DNA of 64,000 nt. Origin: Spirochaetaceae bacterium. GTDB taxonomy: Bacteria; Spirochaetota; Spirochaetia; SZUA-6; DRHE01. Shown one piece after another: positions 7,223 through 16,345 of the stretch (the stretch's first letter is position 1; every line of letters begins with the position of its first letter). The notes under the pieces were generated by a model. It was given only the letters and a program-made list of their open reading frames with translations. It ran no database searches and was not told the DNA's origin. Location: contig CP070696.1 of the NCBI GenBank assembly GCA_020353535.1, positions 4,482,007-4,546,006 on the forward strand, written 5' to 3'. A program made the translations under genes and the position numbers.

Positions 7223-8077
7223 ATGAGAAAAAGAATTCGCAGGGTCATTATTCTCGTTAATTCTCTAAAAGAGGAAGCAGTTAAACTGCTCGGGGAGGTG
7301 AGGGACTACCTCCAGCGTGAATCAATTGACGCTGAGACGATTCCTGTGGATGAGACAACCGTTCCTGTAGTAGCGGAAAGTACGGATCTGGCCATAACTT
7401 TGGGCGGAGACGGAACCCTCTTGTACGGTGCCCGCTGCCTGGCCGGCAGCAATATCCCGATTCTGGCCGTAAATCTCGGAGACTTCGGTTTCATAACCGA
7501 AATTTCCAGCAATGAGTGGCGGGACGCCTTGGTGAACTACATCGATGGCCGACTCGGAGTGAGCAGACGAATTATGTTCGATGCACAGGTGCATCGAGGG
7601 GGCAGGGCGCTGGAGAGCTTCAGTGGCTTGAACGATGCCGTGGTTCGGGCCGGTGATTTCGCCAGGATCATCGCCTTGCGAATACATCTGTCGAACACCT
7701 ATGTGGCACGCTACCGAGCCGACGGATTGATCATAGCCACTCCTACCGGCTCCACAGCTTATTCCATGTCGGCTGGCGGTCCCATCCTGCATCCGGAGAT
7801 GGACGCCTTTATCTTGAACCCGATCTGTCCCTTCACCCTTTCCAACCGTCCCATCGTTATTCCGGGAGAGGAAACTTGCGAGTTGGAGGTGGAGGAGCTC
7901 CAGCGTACGCAGATCGTCCTGGTCATAGACGGTCAGGAGGTCTGCGATCTCAAGCCGAAGGATCGGGTTGTTTTCGCGAAATCCGCCAAGCACACCCTTA
8001 TCATTCAGTCCGATAAGAGGAACTTCTACGAAGTGCTGAGGAGCAAGTTGAACTGGGCGGGAGAGCCGAATGCTTGA
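7223..8077 (+). CDS. nadK: NAD kinase
   Basis: A 284-residue ATP-NAD kinase, which makes NADP from NAD. It shows the GGDGTLL motif at residues 61-67, the VNLGDFGFITEI segment (usually NLGxLGFLTE; Asp in the variable place), and ATPTGSTAYSMSAGGPILHP, the second conserved nucleotide and substrate block. Its length is normal. The ATG at 7223 has no strong ribosome site close by. The gene overlaps recN by eight bases, so the two are coupled. Confidence 0.95.
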   Translation: MRKRIRRVIILVNSLKEEAVKLLGEVRDYLQRESIDAETIPVDETTVPVVAESTDLAITLGGDGTLLYGARCLAGSNIPILAVNLGDFGFITEISSNEWRDALVNYIDGRLGVSRRIMFDAQVHRGGRALESFSGLNDAVVRAGDFARIIALRIHLSNTYVARYRADGLIIATPTGSTAYSMSAGGPILHPEMDAFILNPICPFTLSNRPIVIPGEETCELEVEELQRTQIVLVIDGQEVCDLKPKDRVVFAKSAKHTLIIQSDKRNFYEVLRSKLNWAGEPNA

Positions 8078-9767
8078 GGAATTGGTGGTGAAGAATTATG
8101 CCCTCATCGACCGACTGCAGGTTCGTTTCTCCCCGGGTTTGAACATCCTTACCGGTGAAACCGGGGCGGGCAAATCCATTATGATCGGAGCGCTCGGGCT
8201 GGTCTTGGGATTGAAAGCGGACACGGAGGCGCTGCGGGCCGGAGCCTCGGAGATCGACGTTTCGGGTATCGTGAAGCTCGAAGACAATCCAGAAGTGCGA
8301 TCCTGGCTGCAGGAGCAGGGAATCGAGGCGGAGGCTGAAACCATCATAATTCGGCGGGTTGTAAAGAAAAACGGAAAAGGCATCATTTTCGTGCAATCCG
8401 CACCATTCACCCTCACCGCCCTTCGGGAGCTCACGGGGATGCTCTTTGATCTGCACGGTCAGCACGAGCATCAGTCGCTGTTGAGCCCTGAAAACCACAG
8501 GAGGCTCCTCGACCATTTCGGTGGACTAACCTCGGAGGTGACGGAGTTCGGAACGCTGCACACGAAGTTGCTCAAATTGCGGGAAGAGCACGCGGCCCTG
8601 ATCGCGCAGCAGCAGGAGCGGGTTCGCAAGGTTGAGTTGCTGGAATATGCAATCCAGGAGATCGAGGATGCCAAGTTGAAAGTCGGGGAGGAGGAACAGC
8701 TCAAGACAGAGCAGCATCTGCTTGCCAATCATGAAAAACTCATTCAACTGATCGAGGAAGTCTACAGCGCAACAGCAGAGAGCAGGGGAGGGGCGCTAGG
8801 CACTCTTCGGCAGGCACGGGCATCGTTGGCCGAAATCGTCAAAATCGATTCCAGCCTGTCTGGCTCCAGCCGTCAGCTCGAAAACGTGTTCTTCGAGCTC
8901 GAGGATTTCGTGGAAAGTCTTGGACGGTATAAAGGGTCGATCGATTTCGATCCGGCTCGGTTGGAACAAATCGAGGAACGCCTCGATTTAATCAAACGCC
9001 TGCAAAAGAAATACGGCGGTACGATCGACTCGATATTGGCCTTTCTGGAGGACAGCCGCAAGCAGCTGGAGGGACTCCAGAACAGCGATACCATCCAGAA
9101 GAGGCTGGAGGAGGAGATCTCCTTAAATGAAAAAGAACTTAAACAGAAAGCCGCCACCATCAGCAACCTTCGGGTCCAGGCCTCCACCCGCCTTCAGGAG
9201 AAGATCGTCAATGAGTTGATTCAGCTGGGCATGCCAAAGGTTCGCTTCGCGGTTCAGGTTGAGGATCGGACCAGCGATGGTGGCAAGGTGCTGTATTCCA
9301 ATACCGGAAAAGATCGGGTGGAGTTTCTGATCTCTCCCAATCCAGGTGAACCGTACAAAAAGCTCGCCCAGATCGCCTCCGGGGGGGAGCTATCCCGGAT
9401 TATGCTGGCCATTAAATCCGTGCTGGCCGAGTCGGATCACATCAACAGCCTGATATTCGACGAAGTGGATGCAGGTATTGGTGGGGAGGTCGCCATCGCC
9501 GTGGGAGAACGGCTTAAGAGACTGGCTGAGCGCAAACAGGTGTTGTGCATCACTCATCTTGCTACCATAGCAGTCCGGGCCGATAATCATATCAAAGTGG
9601 AAAAGGTTGCCCAAGCGGGTAGGACCGTTACCCGGGTGAGCCCTGTAACAGGCAAAGAGCGGCAGCAGGAGATCGCCAGGATGCTCGCAGGTGACAAAAC
9701 CGGGGATACTTCGTTGAAGCACGCTCAAGAGCTGCTTCAACGATACGGTATCGGAAAAGGCGGATAA
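8070..9767 (+). CDS. recN: DNA repair protein RecN
   Basis: A 565-residue SMC-like ATPase used in double-strand break repair. The N-terminal half has the Walker A motif GETGAGKS (residues 29-36). Long coiled-coil arms (about 150-370, rich in Glu, Leu, Lys) follow, and the C-terminal half carries the ABC signature ASGGELSRIMLAIKS and the Walker B IFDEVDAGIGGE. Close to the usual RecN length. Its start overlaps nadK, a linkage seen in many bacteria. Confidence 0.96.
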   Translation: MLEELVVKNYALIDRLQVRFSPGLNILTGETGAGKSIMIGALGLVLGLKADTEALRAGASEIDVSGIVKLEDNPEVRSWLQEQGIEAEAETIIIRRVVKKNGKGIIFVQSAPFTLTALRELTGMLFDLHGQHEHQSLLSPENHRRLLDHFGGLTSEVTEFGTLHTKLLKLREEHAALIAQQQERVRKVELLEYAIQEIEDAKLKVGEEEQLKTEQHLLANHEKLIQLIEEVYSATAESRGGALGTLRQARASLAEIVKIDSSLSGSSRQLENVFFELEDFVESLGRYKGSIDFDPARLEQIEERLDLIKRLQKKYGGTIDSILAFLEDSRKQLEGLQNSDTIQKRLEEEISLNEKELKQKAATISNLRVQASTRLQEKIVNELIQLGMPKVRFAVQVEDRTSDGGKVLYSNTGKDRVEFLISPNPGEPYKKLAQIASGGELSRIMLAIKSVLAESDHINSLIFDEVDAGIGGEVAIAVGERLKRLAERKQVLCITHLATIAVRADNHIKVEKVAQAGRTVTRVSPVTGKERQQEIARMLAGDKTGDTSLKHAQELLQRYGIGKGG

Positions 9768-9771
9768 GCCG

Positions 9772-10668
9772 ATGGAAAAAATCAGCAGTGAAGCCAAAAA
9801 AAGATATGCGGAACGCGTAAAAGAATACAGGGAACGCATTGATGAGATCACGGACAGGAACAAGGAAAGGGAGATACGAATCCAGAAAACCAGCAAGTCC
9901 CAGGGCTTGACCAGCGGTCAGTACCGAGGCGACCAATCCACGGATCCCGAGACGCTCAAAGAGGTGAACTCGATTCGCTTTGAATTGGCCGATCAGTACC
10001 TCAATATCGTATCCTACTACAACTTGATGAACGCCTTGTCCATTTCTCTGCTCGGGATTAAGAATGAGAGCTTCCTCAATGATGCCCGGAAATCCTGCTA
10101 CAAGAGCATTATATATATGGAAGAGATCGTGAGCCCGTATATCGACGCTCCTTTTTCAGACTACCAGCACGGTGTGGAAAGCGTCGGGGATTCCGACGAC
10201 AGAAGCAAATATCGTTTCCTCACCAAACTGGGTTTCGCTATAGACTCCGTGATCGAGGGTTTCGGCTCGGGCTCAAAGTGGAAGTGGTCCTTTGTGGAGC
10301 TCCAGGGCCGATACGCGGTAATCGCGAAAAATCTGCTCAACCTTAAAACGTTTATCGCCCGGCTGGATCCTCGTATCGAGGGATACTCAGAGCGTTTGGC
10401 TCATGTGCAGCTGGCGAAGAGGTTGCTCCAGCAGTCCGCCGACCGTTACCGGGAGAAATACGAGCTTTCTACCATGCGTCTCGACGACATCAAGAAAGCC
10501 ATACTTTTTCTTGCCGCTATGAAGCGCCTCCACACTCTCCTTGGCGAGATGGAAGAATCGGATGTGGTGAAGAAAAAGATGGAAATCTGGAAAACCAAAA
10601 TGGAGGACGACCAGAAGAAGAGAGAAATGGCCCAAAAAATGGAGAAGCTCAAAAAGCCAGGTAGCTAG
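9772..10668 (+). CDS. conserved helical protein of unknown function
   Basis: A 298-residue soluble protein with no signal sequence or membrane helix, predicted mostly helical, with charged coiled-coil stretches at both ends (residues 1-45 and 255-298, Lys/Glu rich). No family recognised. It begins four bases after recN and so belongs to the nadK-recN transcript. Its stop is nested with the stop of the convergent cdd gene in a palindrome. Being spirochaete-specific is a guess from its position only. Confidence 0.75.
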   Translation: MEKISSEAKKRYAERVKEYRERIDEITDRNKEREIRIQKTSKSQGLTSGQYRGDQSTDPETLKEVNSIRFELADQYLNIVSYYNLMNALSISLLGIKNESFLNDARKSCYKSIIYMEEIVSPYIDAPFSDYQHGVESVGDSDDRSKYRFLTKLGFAIDSVIEGFGSGSKWKWSFVELQGRYAVIAKNLLNLKTFIARLDPRIEGYSERLAHVQLAKRLLQQSADRYREKYELSTMRLDDIKKAILFLAAMKRLHTLLGEMEESDVVKKKMEIWKTKMEDDQKKREMAQKMEKLKKPGS

Positions 10669-10673
10669 CTACC
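10660..10673. terminator. 14-bp perfect palindrome holding both convergent stop codons
   Basis: GGTAGCTAGCTACC is its own reverse complement and contains the TAG ending the upstream gene and the TAG ending cdd on the other strand, with zero bases between the genes. As RNA it could fold only as a small stem. It may help end both transcripts, but there is no T-run on either side. Confidence 0.35.
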
Positions 10674-11070
10674 GCCTGCCCAGATCCTGAAGGGAATCGT
10701 AGGGGTAAAGATCCCCTATGGTCGTGTCCAACCTCTGCTCCCGTCCCGCAAATACAACGGGGAAATCCTCCCCGACGAACTCACTGATTACCTGACGACA
10801 GGCTCCGCAGGGGGCAACGGCCGGCCCGCTGTCCGGGGTGGAAATTGCGATCGCCTCGAAATCTTTCCTTCCCGTCGAGACAGCGCTGAATATCGCCGAC
10901 CGTTCCGCGCAAATGGTCAGGCCGTAGGATCGATTCTCGACGTTGGTCCCCGTGATGATCGTACCGTCTTTGCACAAAAGCGCGGCTCCCACCCTAAAGT
11001 GGGAGTAGGGGGAATAGGAGGCATCAGCGGCGCGGCGTGCCTGTTCCAGTAATTTAGACATGTCAGCCAT
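10669..11070 (-). CDS. cdd: cytidine deaminase
   Basis: A 133-residue zinc enzyme that turns cytidine into uridine in pyrimidine salvage. It has the catalytic CAE motif (Cys54, Glu56) in YGLTICAERSAIFSA and the PCGAC zinc ligands (Cys88, Cys91), plus the substrate strand YSPYSHFRVGAALL. Length is that of the short homotetrameric class. I chose the ATG at 11070 because AGAGAGGA precedes it by seven bases. The ATG at 11094 with a GGAG site is a close second. Upstream in-frame codons overlap the promoter. Confidence 0.93.
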   Translation of the reverse strand: MADMSKLLEQARRAADASYSPYSHFRVGAALLCKDGTIITGTNVENRSYGLTICAERSAIFSAVSTGRKDFEAIAISTPDSGPAVAPCGACRQVISEFVGEDFPVVFAGREQRLDTTIGDLYPYDSLQDLGRR

Positions 11071-11113
11071 GGGACGGTCCTCTCTGTTGTTCATTGACAC
11101 TCCAAGTGCGCTT

Positions 11114-11122
11114 ATTATACCA
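11114..11122 (-). promoter_or_regulatory. extended -10 promoter for cdd
   Basis: On the reverse strand the sequence reads TGGTATAAT, a full TATAAT with the TGn extension, about 45 bases before the cdd start. No good -35 is present at the right distance, as is common for extended -10 promoters. It lies between the divergent cdd and propeller-protein genes. Confidence 0.6.
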
Positions 11123-11164
11123 TTACCGTCGATAACTTGATATCCAATTGTTCTTAACCCGTAC

Positions 11165-12247
11165 ATGGGAGACAGTATTTTTCGAAATCGCAGAAGTGGA
11201 AGAGCTTTCTGGCTTTTCCTGCCTCTACTCCTCTTTATCTACCTCCTGCTCTTTCCCCGCCCCGGTGGTAAGGAAAATTTCTTCAGTCCGATTTGGTCCA
11301 AAGATGTATCGCCGGCCTCTAGGACGGTTTCAAATGCGGAAGGTCCAAATTTGTATTTCCGGGCTGCCGATACTTTCGGGTACGCGGATCTGCAGGGAAA
11401 TCTGCACTACGTTGGTCAAACTCTGCACAACCTGAGTCTGTCGGATACCGGCTTTATCAGTTATGGGAGCGTTCCCGACCATGTTGTGTTCATGAATACT
11501 CGCGGTGAGTTCCAGTTCAGTATTAAGAGCTTCGGATACCCACTGCTGGATCCCAGCGGTCAGGTGCAGTATTCGATCAATACGGATCGCAGCGGATTGA
11601 AGCGCATCGACAGCGAAGGGGAGATTTTGTGGTCTATGGGTTTTTCCGCGCCCCTAACCACGATTGCTCTGGCGGAAGAAGAATGTGTCGTGGGGCTGAT
11701 GGACGGGCGGGCGCTGGTGATCGGTGCTGCCGGCGAAGTTGAGCATCAACAAACAATTGATGGAAGCAGGATTCCCGTGATGTTGGCTGCAGCAGTTTCC
11801 GCGGATCGGAATCGGATCGCCCTGATCTCAGGAATCGATCCGCAATTCCTGTCAGTCGTGCAGCGCCGGGACGGGGAGCTTATTACCGAGTTCAATCTGG
11901 AGTTGTCGTCGGATTTCCGCAGAGAGGTACAGCTTCGGTTCAGTCCTGACACTCGCTTCCTGTTTTACGAAGTCGAGGATGGTCTGGCCGTGCTCGATGT
12001 GCGCAGGAGAAGTACCGTAGAGTTCGGGGCTGCGGGCGTGCTGAGATCACTGGACTCCAGCGGCGAGCTCACAGCCGCGGCATTCAGACGGGCCGAGGGC
12101 TCGGGCCTGCTGATCCTACGCCCTCTGGATGCGGTTATACTGTCCCGCGAGCTGGCCGCCGAACACGTCTATGTAAAGGTACTGGGCGGTTCCCTGATCC
12201 TCGCTTTGGATGATGTTTTGTTACGGGCTGATCTGGTGGAGGGTTGA
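11165..12247 (+). CDS. membrane-anchored beta-propeller-like protein
   Basis: A 360-residue protein with one N-terminal membrane helix (about residues 14-30, FWLFLPLLLFIYLLLF), then a large exported domain made of short repeated beta-rich segments with pairs of Asp/Gly turns (for example LDPSGQVQYSINTDRSGL and RIDSEGEILWSMG), as in WD40 or PQQ-type propellers. No catalytic motif seen. It is six bases upstream of an M23 peptidase gene, which suggests a role in the cell envelope. No clear ribosome site precedes the ATG, so the start is uncertain. Confidence 0.6.
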   Translation: MGDSIFRNRRSGRAFWLFLPLLLFIYLLLFPRPGGKENFFSPIWSKDVSPASRTVSNAEGPNLYFRAADTFGYADLQGNLHYVGQTLHNLSLSDTGFISYGSVPDHVVFMNTRGEFQFSIKSFGYPLLDPSGQVQYSINTDRSGLKRIDSEGEILWSMGFSAPLTTIALAEEECVVGLMDGRALVIGAAGEVEHQQTIDGSRIPVMLAAAVSADRNRIALISGIDPQFLSVVQRRDGELITEFNLELSSDFRREVQLRFSPDTRFLFYEVEDGLAVLDVRRRSTVEFGAAGVLRSLDSSGELTAAAFRRAEGSGLLILRPLDAVILSRELAAEHVYVKVLGGSLILALDDVLLRADLVEG

Positions 12248-12253
12248 TCGGGA

Positions 12254-13168
12254 ATGTCGATCTGGCGGTACCTCCTGAGAACACCAATTGCTCTGTTGCT
12301 CTTCGGCTGCTTCGGTGCATTCATCTTTCTTGCCTTCGATTGGCCGGTCGAACAAGTCGTACTAACCTCCACCTTCGGTGAACATCGGGGGGATCACTTT
12401 CATGCCGGTATCGATCTGGGCGGCGGTAGCCAGCCCATTTACCCGATCTCCCCCGGAGAATTGATTTTTTTCTACAGGGAGACTGATGATTACACCACTC
12501 TGCCAACGGGTCTCGGCAATTTCCTCGTGCTGCAGCACCAGGGCGGAATCCGCTCTCTCTACGCGCATCTTGCGGCGGGGAGCATGAATCCGTACCGCAA
12601 GTTCTATGACGGAACGCAACCCCTTGGTACGGTCGGCTCCAGCGGATACTCCTCCGGTACCCACCTGCATCTGAGTATCATCGATACTGAGATGGGCACG
12701 GTTATCAATCCCCTGCTGTTACTGCCTCCGCTGACCGACCATCAGGCTCCCGAGATAAAAGAGGTTTATCTGCAGAGCGGGCAAGAGCGGATCAGTTTGG
12801 AGGAGGGGATGAGCGTGCGCAGCACCGGGACTGAAGGCGAGCTGTTCGCTACCGTTTATGATCTTCGTGCAGATGTCTCCTTTCTGTGGAAACTTGCGCC
12901 CTACAAAGTATTTTTCTCCCAGGACGGAAGAGAGATCTCGGCCTTTACCTTTGACTCCCTGCAGCGCACGTCCGTAGTCGTTCAGGCAGCCCAGAATCTC
13001 GTGCTGATGAACACGGATATGGATTTCGCGGACATCTACGATTCACCATGGACCTTGAGTTTGGGGCGAATTAACTTAGTCCCCGGCCAGACAACCCTGA
13101 CTGTTTTCGCCTCGGATTTCGCGGGCAATGAGAGTTTCAAAGAGTACACCCTGACCGTGCTGGAGTAG
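12254..13168 (+). CDS. M23-family (LytM-type) metallopeptidase
   Basis: A 304-residue protein with an N-terminal membrane or signal helix (residues 8-28), then an M23 domain directly after it: HAGIDLGG (His50, Asp54), YAHL (His105) and GTHLHLSI (His137, His139). All metal and catalytic residues are present, so it should cut peptidoglycan cross-links in the periplasm. Residues 160-304 form an extra beta-rich domain of unknown role. It is co-transcribed with the propeller-like protein and a methyltransferase. Confidence 0.9.
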   Translation: MSIWRYLLRTPIALLLFGCFGAFIFLAFDWPVEQVVLTSTFGEHRGDHFHAGIDLGGGSQPIYPISPGELIFFYRETDDYTTLPTGLGNFLVLQHQGGIRSLYAHLAAGSMNPYRKFYDGTQPLGTVGSSGYSSGTHLHLSIIDTEMGTVINPLLLLPPLTDHQAPEIKEVYLQSGQERISLEEGMSVRSTGTEGELFATVYDLRADVSFLWKLAPYKVFFSQDGREISAFTFDSLQRTSVVVQAAQNLVLMNTDMDFADIYDSPWTLSLGRINLVPGQTTLTVFASDFAGNESFKEYTLTVLE

Positions 13169-13171
13169 CGG

Positions 13172-14026
13172 ATGAAAACCTACTCTGCTGTTCCCGGTCA
13201 AGAGCGATCCAAAACCATACCCTGTAGTCTCTGCGGTGGACGGCGGCACCGAAAGATACTCACCTCTCGGAATTATACCTTTGTGCGCTGTGTCGATTGC
13301 GGGCTCGCCTTCCAGAATCCGCAGCCGCTGTTCGATGATCTGAAACAGCGCTACGGACAGAATTACTTCGAATATGAGTTGGAGAACGAGAAGAACTTCT
13401 TTCATCTGATGAAACTCGGTCTACAAGACATCCGCCTCTTTGAACGCACCGCCGAGCTACGGCAGGAGCGGAGATTCCTGGACGTGGGTTGTGCTACCGG
13501 GATGCTGCTCCAATATCTGTTGGATCGGGGATGGAGTGTGAACGGTGTGGAACTGTGTCGTGAGTCGGCGGAGTACGGAATGCGTACCAGAAATATCGAC
13601 ATCTTCGTCGGCACCCTCGAGGAGGCCCGATTCCCCGAGTCCCATTTCTCCGTTATTCATTTTTCTCACCTCATCGAACATGTACCGGATCCGAAAGCAT
13701 TCTTCTCGGAAGTACGGAGGATCCTCGTTCCCGGAGGATATCTCGTGGTAGTCACTCCAAATATCGACGGTCTGCAGGCGAGATTGTTCCGGGAGAAATG
13801 GCGTTCGGCGATTGCGGATCACCTCACCCTGTTTTCAAAAAAAACCTTGCATAAGATGCTCGTCGCCACGGGTTTTCAGATTATCAAAACAGTTACCTGG
13901 GGAGGACTGGCCGTAGGGAGTGCACCGATGATCATCAAGCGTCCTGTGGATCGTCTGGCCAAGAGACTGGGTTTCGGCGACGTGGTGTTGATGTTGGCGG
14001 GTAACACCAAAACCGGTATGGGTTGA
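13172..14026 (+). CDS. zinc-ribbon class I SAM-dependent methyltransferase
   Basis: A 284-residue protein. The N-terminus has two CxxC pairs (CSLCGG and CVDCGL, residues about 13-45), a small zinc ribbon. The SAM fold follows: FLDVGCATGMLLQYLLDRGW (near residues 103-122), then VIHFSHLIEHVPDPKAFF and RRILVPGGYLVVVTPN. This layout is common in methyltransferases that act on sugars or small metabolites, but the substrate is unknown. It begins three bases after the M23 gene. A promoter for the next operon overlaps its stop codon. Confidence 0.85.
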   Translation: MKTYSAVPGQERSKTIPCSLCGGRRHRKILTSRNYTFVRCVDCGLAFQNPQPLFDDLKQRYGQNYFEYELENEKNFFHLMKLGLQDIRLFERTAELRQERRFLDVGCATGMLLQYLLDRGWSVNGVELCRESAEYGMRTRNIDIFVGTLEEARFPESHFSVIHFSHLIEHVPDPKAFFSEVRRILVPGGYLVVVTPNIDGLQARLFREKWRSAIADHLTLFSKKTLHKMLVATGFQIIKTVTWGGLAVGSAPMIIKRPVDRLAKRLGFGDVVLMLAGNTKTGMG

Positions 14027-14052
14027 CTTTTTTTTCTCCCCTATCTTAGGAT
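14023..14052 (+). promoter_or_regulatory. sigma70-like promoter for the DUF4912-GH57 pair
   Basis: TTGACT (14023-14028) and TAGGAT (14047-14052) are 18 bases apart. The -35 includes the TGA stop of the methyltransferase. The expected RNA start near 14059 lies after an upstream in-frame ATG (14051), which supports the later start codon at 14081. Confidence 0.55.
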
Positions 14053-14080
14053 GAGCCCTGATGAGCTGACGGAGGTCTGC

Positions 14081-14764
14081 ATGACCAAAGAGAGCCTCCA
14101 GTTGTTTACCCTGGAGGAGTTGGTTGCCCTCGCCCGGGACGAGGGATACGAAGGGGGCGCTGCCGCTGATCGAGCAACGTTAATCGAGTTCATTCTTGAG
14201 AATCTAAAGGAAAGCGTCAGGGAGGAACAGGAAGAAAACAGTCCCTCCATCCAGGTAGAAGATAGCAAATACCAAATTACCGAATTCACAGAAAAGCCAG
14301 CCGTTGAAGATTGGCCCATTACAGATCGCTACAATCAATCAAAAATCGTGTTCATGGTCCGGGATCCCCATTGGGCATTCGCTTACTGGGACCTGGAGAA
14401 CAGTTGCCTCGAAAAACTTCGAGCCGATGCGGAGAACCTGATTCTGCGGGTGTATGAAGCGGATACCAGTGGTTTACCGGATTCCGGAGTACGCTCCTCT
14501 TTTGATATTCCCATCCAGCTGGGTGATTGGAGCTGGTACATCTATCTACCCAACCAAAACTGCCCCTACGTTCTGGAGCTCGGGATCAACGCGGACGGGA
14601 AGTATCGATGTCTGGCCAGATCCAACACGGCGCGGACGCCCCGGGAGAGTGTGGCGAAGAACCAGGACTCCGCGCTCGAGCCGTTCACCGATTTCGATAC
14701 GCATTCCGCAAGCACCAGCTCCGCAGCAATTCCTCAGAGGATTCTCGCCGGCGGCCGGGAGTAG
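14081..14764 (+). CDS. DUF4912 domain protein
   Basis: A 227-residue protein from the ATG at 14081, which has GGAGG five bases upstream. Residues 1-50 (LFTLEELVALARDEGYEGG) resemble the small helical fold at the start of transcription factor Rho. Residues about 80-200 are a DUF4912 domain with the signature VFMVRDPHWAFAYWDLE. DUF4912 proteins often sit next to GH57 glucan enzymes. I infer a carbohydrate-binding or accessory role. Its stop is three bases before the GH57 start. Confidence 0.8.
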   Translation: MTKESLQLFTLEELVALARDEGYEGGAAADRATLIEFILENLKESVREEQEENSPSIQVEDSKYQITEFTEKPAVEDWPITDRYNQSKIVFMVRDPHWAFAYWDLENSCLEKLRADAENLILRVYEADTSGLPDSGVRSSFDIPIQLGDWSWYIYLPNQNCPYVLELGINADGKYRCLARSNTARTPRESVAKNQDSALEPFTDFDTHSASTSSAAIPQRILAGGRE

Positions 14765-14767
14765 CTG

Positions 14768-16345
14768 ATGGGATATCTGGCCCTCGTCTTGCACTGGCAC
14801 CTGCCTTATGTGAGGCATCCGGAACATCCGCGCTTTCTCGAAGAATACTGGTTCTTCGAGGCGCTGTCGGAAACCTACATTCCGCTGATGAGCGTATTTG
14901 AGAGACTTCATTCCGAGGGGATACACTACCGAATCACGCTTTCGATTTCGCCCACGCTGGCGGAAATGCTCCGGGACGAGCTGCTGCAGAACAGGTATCT
15001 TGCCTATCTGGAGCGCATATGTGAACTCGCCAGACTCGAGATCCAACGCACACAGGGACAACCGCAGATGAATAGATTGGCACGGATGTACCTGGAGCGC
15101 TACCTTATGTGTCGGCGGATATTCCGGGATGACTACCGCTGCAACCTTCTCAATGGGCTGATACGCCTTGACAGAGCGGGAGTTGTGGACCTAATTTGTT
15201 CTGCCGCCACCCACTGCTTCCTGCCCCTGTTTGAGGTCGTACCTCAGGTCGTCAAAGCTCAGGTTCAGGTAGCTGTTCATTCGCATGTACGGAACTTCGG
15301 AGGCTATCCCAAGGGATTCTGGCTGCCTGAATGCGGATACTACCCCGGGGTGGAGGAGTACTTGAAGGAGGAGCGTCTGCCCTACTTCTTCATGGAAACC
15401 CATGGAATCCTCTATGCACAAGAGCGTCCCCGCTACGGAGTGTATGCTCCCCTTTACTGCCCCAATATGGTGGCTGCTTTCGGTCGCGATCCCGAGTCGG
15501 CCAGATCGGTTTGGTCCGCCCGCGACGGGTACCCGGGGGATCCGGTTTACCGGGACTTCTACCGGGACATCGGTTACGATTTACCCTTGGAATACCTCAA
15601 ACCTTTTCTCCCAGAAGAGGAGGTTCGGATGAGCACGGGCATCAAGTATCATGCCATTACCGGACCGGGGGATCAAAAACGCCTGTACAATCCCAAGGCA
15701 GCGGTGAAAAAGCTTTTGGAACACGCCGATCATTTCGTTTCCGCCCGGATCGATCAATCCGTGCGATTGTCGGCCCTCATGGATCAACCTCCGCTGATAG
15801 TGTGCCCCTTCGATGCAGAGCTGTTCGGGCATTGGTGGTTTGAGGGTCCCCAGTGGCTGGAAGCTGTGTTGAGACGAATGGGGGAAGTTGCAGATACCCT
15901 CCGTCTGACCACTCCGGGACAGTATCTTTCCGAACACCCTGAACAGCAGTTCGCCCAGCCGAGCTTCTCCAGTTGGGGAAACAAGGGATACGCAGAGGTG
16001 TGGCTGGAGGGGAGCAACGACTGGGTGTATCGACATCTGCATCAGCAAGCCGAGAGAATGTGCGAACTGGTTCAGCGCTTCCCGAAGGAGAGGGGTATGC
16101 GCAAGCGCGCCTTAGATCAGGCTTTTCGCGAGATGCTGCTGGCGGAAGCCTCGGACTGGGCATTCATTATGAAGACCGGCACAACCGTGCCGTACGCCCT
16201 TAGACGTACGAAAGAACATATCTACAACTTCTCTCGAATCTACGATGGCCTGATGACAGGCGGTCTGCAGCAAGAGTGGTTTCTGCAGGTGGAGAGCAGG
16301 AACAATCTATTTCGGGAGATCGACTATCGGCTCTGCGTCGCTTAA
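14768..16345 (+). CDS. GH57 1,4-alpha-glucan branching enzyme
   Basis: A 525-residue glycoside hydrolase family 57 enzyme with a DUF1957-type C-terminal region. Visible motifs are LVLHWHLPYV (residues 6-15), FWLPECGYYPG with the likely nucleophile Glu188, and CPFDAELFGHWWFEGPQWL with the likely acid/base Asp. The length fits branching enzymes that form alpha-1,6 branches in glycogen. It acts in the cytoplasm on storage glucan. It is coupled to the DUF4912 gene. The last four bases overlap the convergent STAS gene. Confidence 0.9.
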   Translation: MGYLALVLHWHLPYVRHPEHPRFLEEYWFFEALSETYIPLMSVFERLHSEGIHYRITLSISPTLAEMLRDELLQNRYLAYLERICELARLEIQRTQGQPQMNRLARMYLERYLMCRRIFRDDYRCNLLNGLIRLDRAGVVDLICSAATHCFLPLFEVVPQVVKAQVQVAVHSHVRNFGGYPKGFWLPECGYYPGVEEYLKEERLPYFFMETHGILYAQERPRYGVYAPLYCPNMVAAFGRDPESARSVWSARDGYPGDPVYRDFYRDIGYDLPLEYLKPFLPEEEVRMSTGIKYHAITGPGDQKRLYNPKAAVKKLLEHADHFVSARIDQSVRLSALMDQPPLIVCPFDAELFGHWWFEGPQWLEAVLRRMGEVADTLRLTTPGQYLSEHPEQQFAQPSFSSWGNKGYAEVWLEGSNDWVYRHLHQQAERMCELVQRFPKERGMRKRALDQAFREMLLAEASDWAFIMKTGTTVPYALRRTKEHIYNFSRIYDGLMTGGLQQEWFLQVESRNNLFREIDYRLCVA

